Position numbers and translations under genes: made by a program. Of a stretch of DNA of 64,000 nucleotides, positions 61,723 to 64,000 are shown piece by piece. The stretch is from Alteromonas_F sp964429915 (GTDB taxonomy: Bacteria; Pseudomonadota; Gammaproteobacteria; Enterobacterales; Alteromonadaceae): NCBI GenBank assembly GCA_964429915.1, contig CAYSDZ010000002.1, positions 62,001-126,000 on the forward strand, read 5' to 3'. Within the stretch, counting starts at the first letter, position 1. Every line of letters starts with the position of its first letter. The notes under the pieces are model-generated. The model made no database searches. It saw only the letters and a list, made by a program, of their open reading frames with translations, and was not told where the DNA came from.

Positions 61723-64000
61723 TCGATTTTTAACTCCCGATTACGCAAAACCGAATCCAAAGACCCGCATTAACGCTATTGCTAAACTGAACCCTGGCGA
61801 TCCCAAAAACAAACAAATTTTGCATGAACTGGCGTTTAACGATGAAAACGATGACGTAAACTTACGCGCACTAGATAAATTGAATTCTTTTGCACTTTGG
61901 CAAAAGACAGCGCAGACAAGTAAAAATCAACGCATTAAGAAATATGCGATTAAGCGAGTTCATCATGCGGTTTTGAGTGAGAGTGAATTATCAGAAGCTG
62001 AGCGTAAACAGTTCATTATTGAATCTGCAGATGCTGAGCTAGTCAATGCTTTGCTAGAGCAGGGGGGTGGGCTTCTTCAAGATGTAGAGTTTATGCTTAC
62101 GCTGCTACAAAAAACATCGAAGCCTGCTGTGGTCGATAGCGTGTTTTTAAAATATGCCAACACGGCATTACGCACACGTCTTATTGAAGAACAAAGCGAG
62201 TTGTCAGTATTACAGAAATGGCAAAAAAAAGTCGACGACGAACACATTAAAAGTGTGTTGAAACGCCGCATTAGTCAGCTAGAGGAGCTAAGCGCAAGGC
62301 CCCAAGCACTGTCAGCTGAACTGCGTTTGCTTCTGTCTAAGCTGTTAGCATTGTCTGAAAGCAATGATTACCTAGCTTTTGACAACGAACGCCAAGTTTT
62401 AAATAGACAATACGCAGACTTACACCAAGAATTAAATATTCTTAAAGAAAGAGAACAAGTAGAGCTTGAAGAGAAAAAATTATCCATAGATAAAAAGCTA
62501 GACTTCCGACAATCTCAACTTTTATCTGCTTATGAACAGAGTCGTGAAAAACAAAAGTTAGCGGAATCGGTAGCGGAGTTTGAAAAGCGTATTTCAGCAT
62601 CGACTAAAGCGGTTGAAGCGCTTTTTTCAAAGATAGATTCAGCAACGTTAGCAGAGCTTGAGGAAACGCAATGTGTCTTACAATCACTTGCAGAAGAAAT
62701 TGAAGAGAGTGCTTCACGTTTGGGCCGTAGTTTTAGCGAGCCCGCCAATCTTAAACTCAGCAGTTTAAGCCAAAAGTTGACCCGCATTCCGCAATGGCAA
62801 CAGCAAACACAAGCGATAACAAGCACGCTTTCTGAACTGAATAGTAAAAAAGACGATTTACTCACGTCGCCTCAATTCATTAACGTTGCTTTACCTGAAA
62901 TGGAAAAGCAATTTTTTAGTGTCTATGACACGTCTTCTCCGATTGCTAAAACTCATCTGCAACAATGGCAAGCCATTAAATCTGACTTACTGTCGGCCCA
63001 AAAAGATGACTACGCCGATATCAAGCGTCGAGTACAAAAGCTCAGAAAGCCGTTAAATATTGTCTCGCGCTTGATTGAACACGGTAAGTATCGCGCTGCA
63101 ATAAACCAGTTTCGCGAAGTGAAAATGTGTTGGGATGGAGAAGAGTCGCAAATCAAAGACGAGCTTGAACACAAATACCAAGATGTATTAGCACAAGTAG
63201 AACGTCTTGAGGGTTGGCAGCGCTATTTGGCTGAACCCAGAAAACCACAGCTTTTGGAAGAAGCCCGAGCCCTTATTGATGACGAAGCTATGTCAATGGT
63301 GCAGCGAGCAGATAAGATTAAGGTGTTGAGAAGACAATGGCAATCGCTGTCCTTGCCTGCGCAAACTTTGCAAAAAAGTGCAAGCAACAAAGAACCTGAG
63401 CAAGAAGCGGAGTTTGACCAACTACTCGAATTGGCCTTTGCACCATGCAGAACGTTTTTTGCCAAGCAGGAAGCAGAGCGAAACGCTGCAGTAGCGGCTA
63501 GGCAGTCGGTGATCGATAAGCTGCAAGTTCTCAATCAAAACGAAAGTATAGAAGCCGTCGATTTGTTTCAATCGTCTACCCCGTTAATAAAACAGTGGTA
63601 TACCCTTAATTCGGTACCTCGAAGCGAATATCAAACGTTAAGAGCCGCGTTTGATGCGGTTAGAACCGATATTCAACAAAAACTCACGCCTTATTTTGAA
63701 GCCAATAAGTTGGAAAAACAGGCATTGCTCAAGCGTAGTGAGAAGTTGGCTGAGCTAGAAAGTTCAAAAGACGTTACAGAGCAGGCAAAGCAACTTCAAC
63801 AGCAATGGAAAACCGTGGGTTTTGCAGGTGAGAAAGCAGACAGAAAGCTATGGAATGCATTTAGAGACAAGAACGATATTGTGTTTGCTAAAGCCAAGCA
63901 GGATAAAGCTAACCGCAAAGCTGAGCTTGAAACTGAAATCAATGAGCTAGAGCAGCAAGTAGAAACCTTGCGTTTACAGTGTTGTGATATGGAAGATGAA
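61712..64000 (+). CDS. DUF349 repeat protein, long coiled-coil, 3' end missing (window edge)
   Basis: ATG at 61712 opens a frame that runs without a stop to the window end (763 codons seen). Start: MIFSRFLTPDYAKPNPKTR, typical of this gammaproteobacterial family. Residues 15-210 are helical with HEAT-like spacing, 210-330 are coiled coil, and DUF349 units follow (QQQWKTVGFAGEKADRKLW and AFRDKNDIVFAKAKQDK near residue 710). Function unknown; the all-helical build suggests a scaffold. It overlaps yeaC, so it is in the same operon. Full family members reach about 900-1000 residues. Confidence 0.85.
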   Translation, partial: MIFSRFLTPDYAKPNPKTRINAIAKLNPGDPKNKQILHELAFNDENDDVNLRALDKLNSFALWQKTAQTSKNQRIKKYAIKRVHHAVLSESELSEAERKQFIIESADAELVNALLEQGGGLLQDVEFMLTLLQKTSKPAVVDSVFLKYANTALRTRLIEEQSELSVLQKWQKKVDDEHIKSVLKRRISQLEELSARPQALSAELRLLLSKLLALSESNDYLAFDNERQVLNRQYADLHQELNILKEREQVELEEKKLSIDKKLDFRQSQLLSAYEQSREKQKLAESVAEFEKRISASTKAVEALFSKIDSATLAELEETQCVLQSLAEEIEESASRLGRSFSEPANLKLSSLSQKLTRIPQWQQQTQAITSTLSELNSKKDDLLTSPQFINVALPEMEKQFFSVYDTSSPIAKTHLQQWQAIKSDLLSAQKDDYADIKRRVQKLRKPLNIVSRLIEHGKYRAAINQFREVKMCWDGEESQIKDELEHKYQDVLAQVERLEGWQRYLAEPRKPQLLEEARALIDDEAMSMVQRADKIKVLRRQWQSLSLPAQTLQKSASNKEPEQEAEFDQLLELAFAPCRTFFAKQEAERNAAVAARQSVIDKLQVLNQNESIEAVDLFQSSTPLIKQWYTLNSVPRSEYQTLRAAFDAVRTDIQQKLTPYFEANKLEKQALLKRSEKLAELESSKDVTEQAKQLQQQWKTVGFAGEKADRKLWNAFRDKNDIVFAKAKQDKANRKAELETEINELEQQVETLRLQCCDMEDE

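Overview
This window is chromosomal DNA from a marine-type gammaproteobacterium, most likely an alteromonad (Alteromonas/Glaciecola/Paraglaciecola group). That placement is an inference from three things. Gene orders match the gammaproteobacterial pattern (gltA with divergent sdhCDAB-sucABCD; purB-hflD-mnmA and rluE-icd; cspD-clpSA; infA-aat-trxB; ydjA-sppA; hexR-zwf; gapA-yeaD). The isocitrate dehydrogenase is monomeric and a HexR-controlled Entner-Doudoroff operon is present. Base composition is moderately AT-rich by eye. Almost everything is core metabolism and housekeeping.

Layout. 1-1.5 kb: 3' part of a phosphomannomutase gene facing a DUF3429 membrane protein gene. 1.5-13.2 kb: TCA block, gltA (minus) divergent from sdhCDAB, sucAB and sucCD (plus); SucB carries two lipoyl domains. 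13.2-16 kb: glnS, a small unknown gene and a stand-alone CheB-type methylesterase. 16.0-18.0 kb: a decayed accessory island between the 3' end of ssrA and a degenerate direct repeat of that end. It holds a rhuM pseudogene with three in-frame stops, an assembly gap of 100 N flanked by identical 55-nt ends, a higBA toxin-antitoxin pair with a palindromic operator, and a broken excisionase-like HTH gene. 18.0-20.1 kb: ssrA (tmRNA), smpB, ratA, rnfH and a small membrane protein. 20.1-26.4 kb, all minus: a diguanylate cyclase, roxA, purB, hflD, mnmA, rluE. 26.6-34.7 kb: icd, cspD, clpS-clpA, infA, bpt, aat, trxB, which together include a full N-degron set (Aat and Bpt label, ClpS recognises, ClpA unfolds). 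34.9-38.1 kb: yfbV, sppA, a 52-codon gene, ydjA.

38.1-48.4 kb is the glucose catabolism region: pyk, hexR, zwf-pgl-edd-glk-eda, yeaD and gapA. HexR-like operators (TGTA-N7-TACA) are visible at pyk and gapA, and other palindromes lie between hexR and zwf. 48.5-56.6 kb: malQ-glgB-glgX (alpha-glucan remodelling; no glgC, glgA or glgP here), then a divergent 6-phosphogluconate dehydrogenase whose cofactor loop looks NAD-type rather than NADP-type. 56.6-64 kb: a DUF2989 lipoprotein, a thioredoxin-fold protein, an M14 carboxypeptidase, an AGCS amino-acid:sodium symporter, a zinc-ribbon membrane protein, yeaC, and a long coiled-coil DUF349 protein running off the window.

I saw no large novel defence or secretion system. 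The points most worth a second look are the ssrA-bounded island remnant, the likely cofactor switch in Gnd, the duplicated lipoyl domain of SucB and the HexR operator set.
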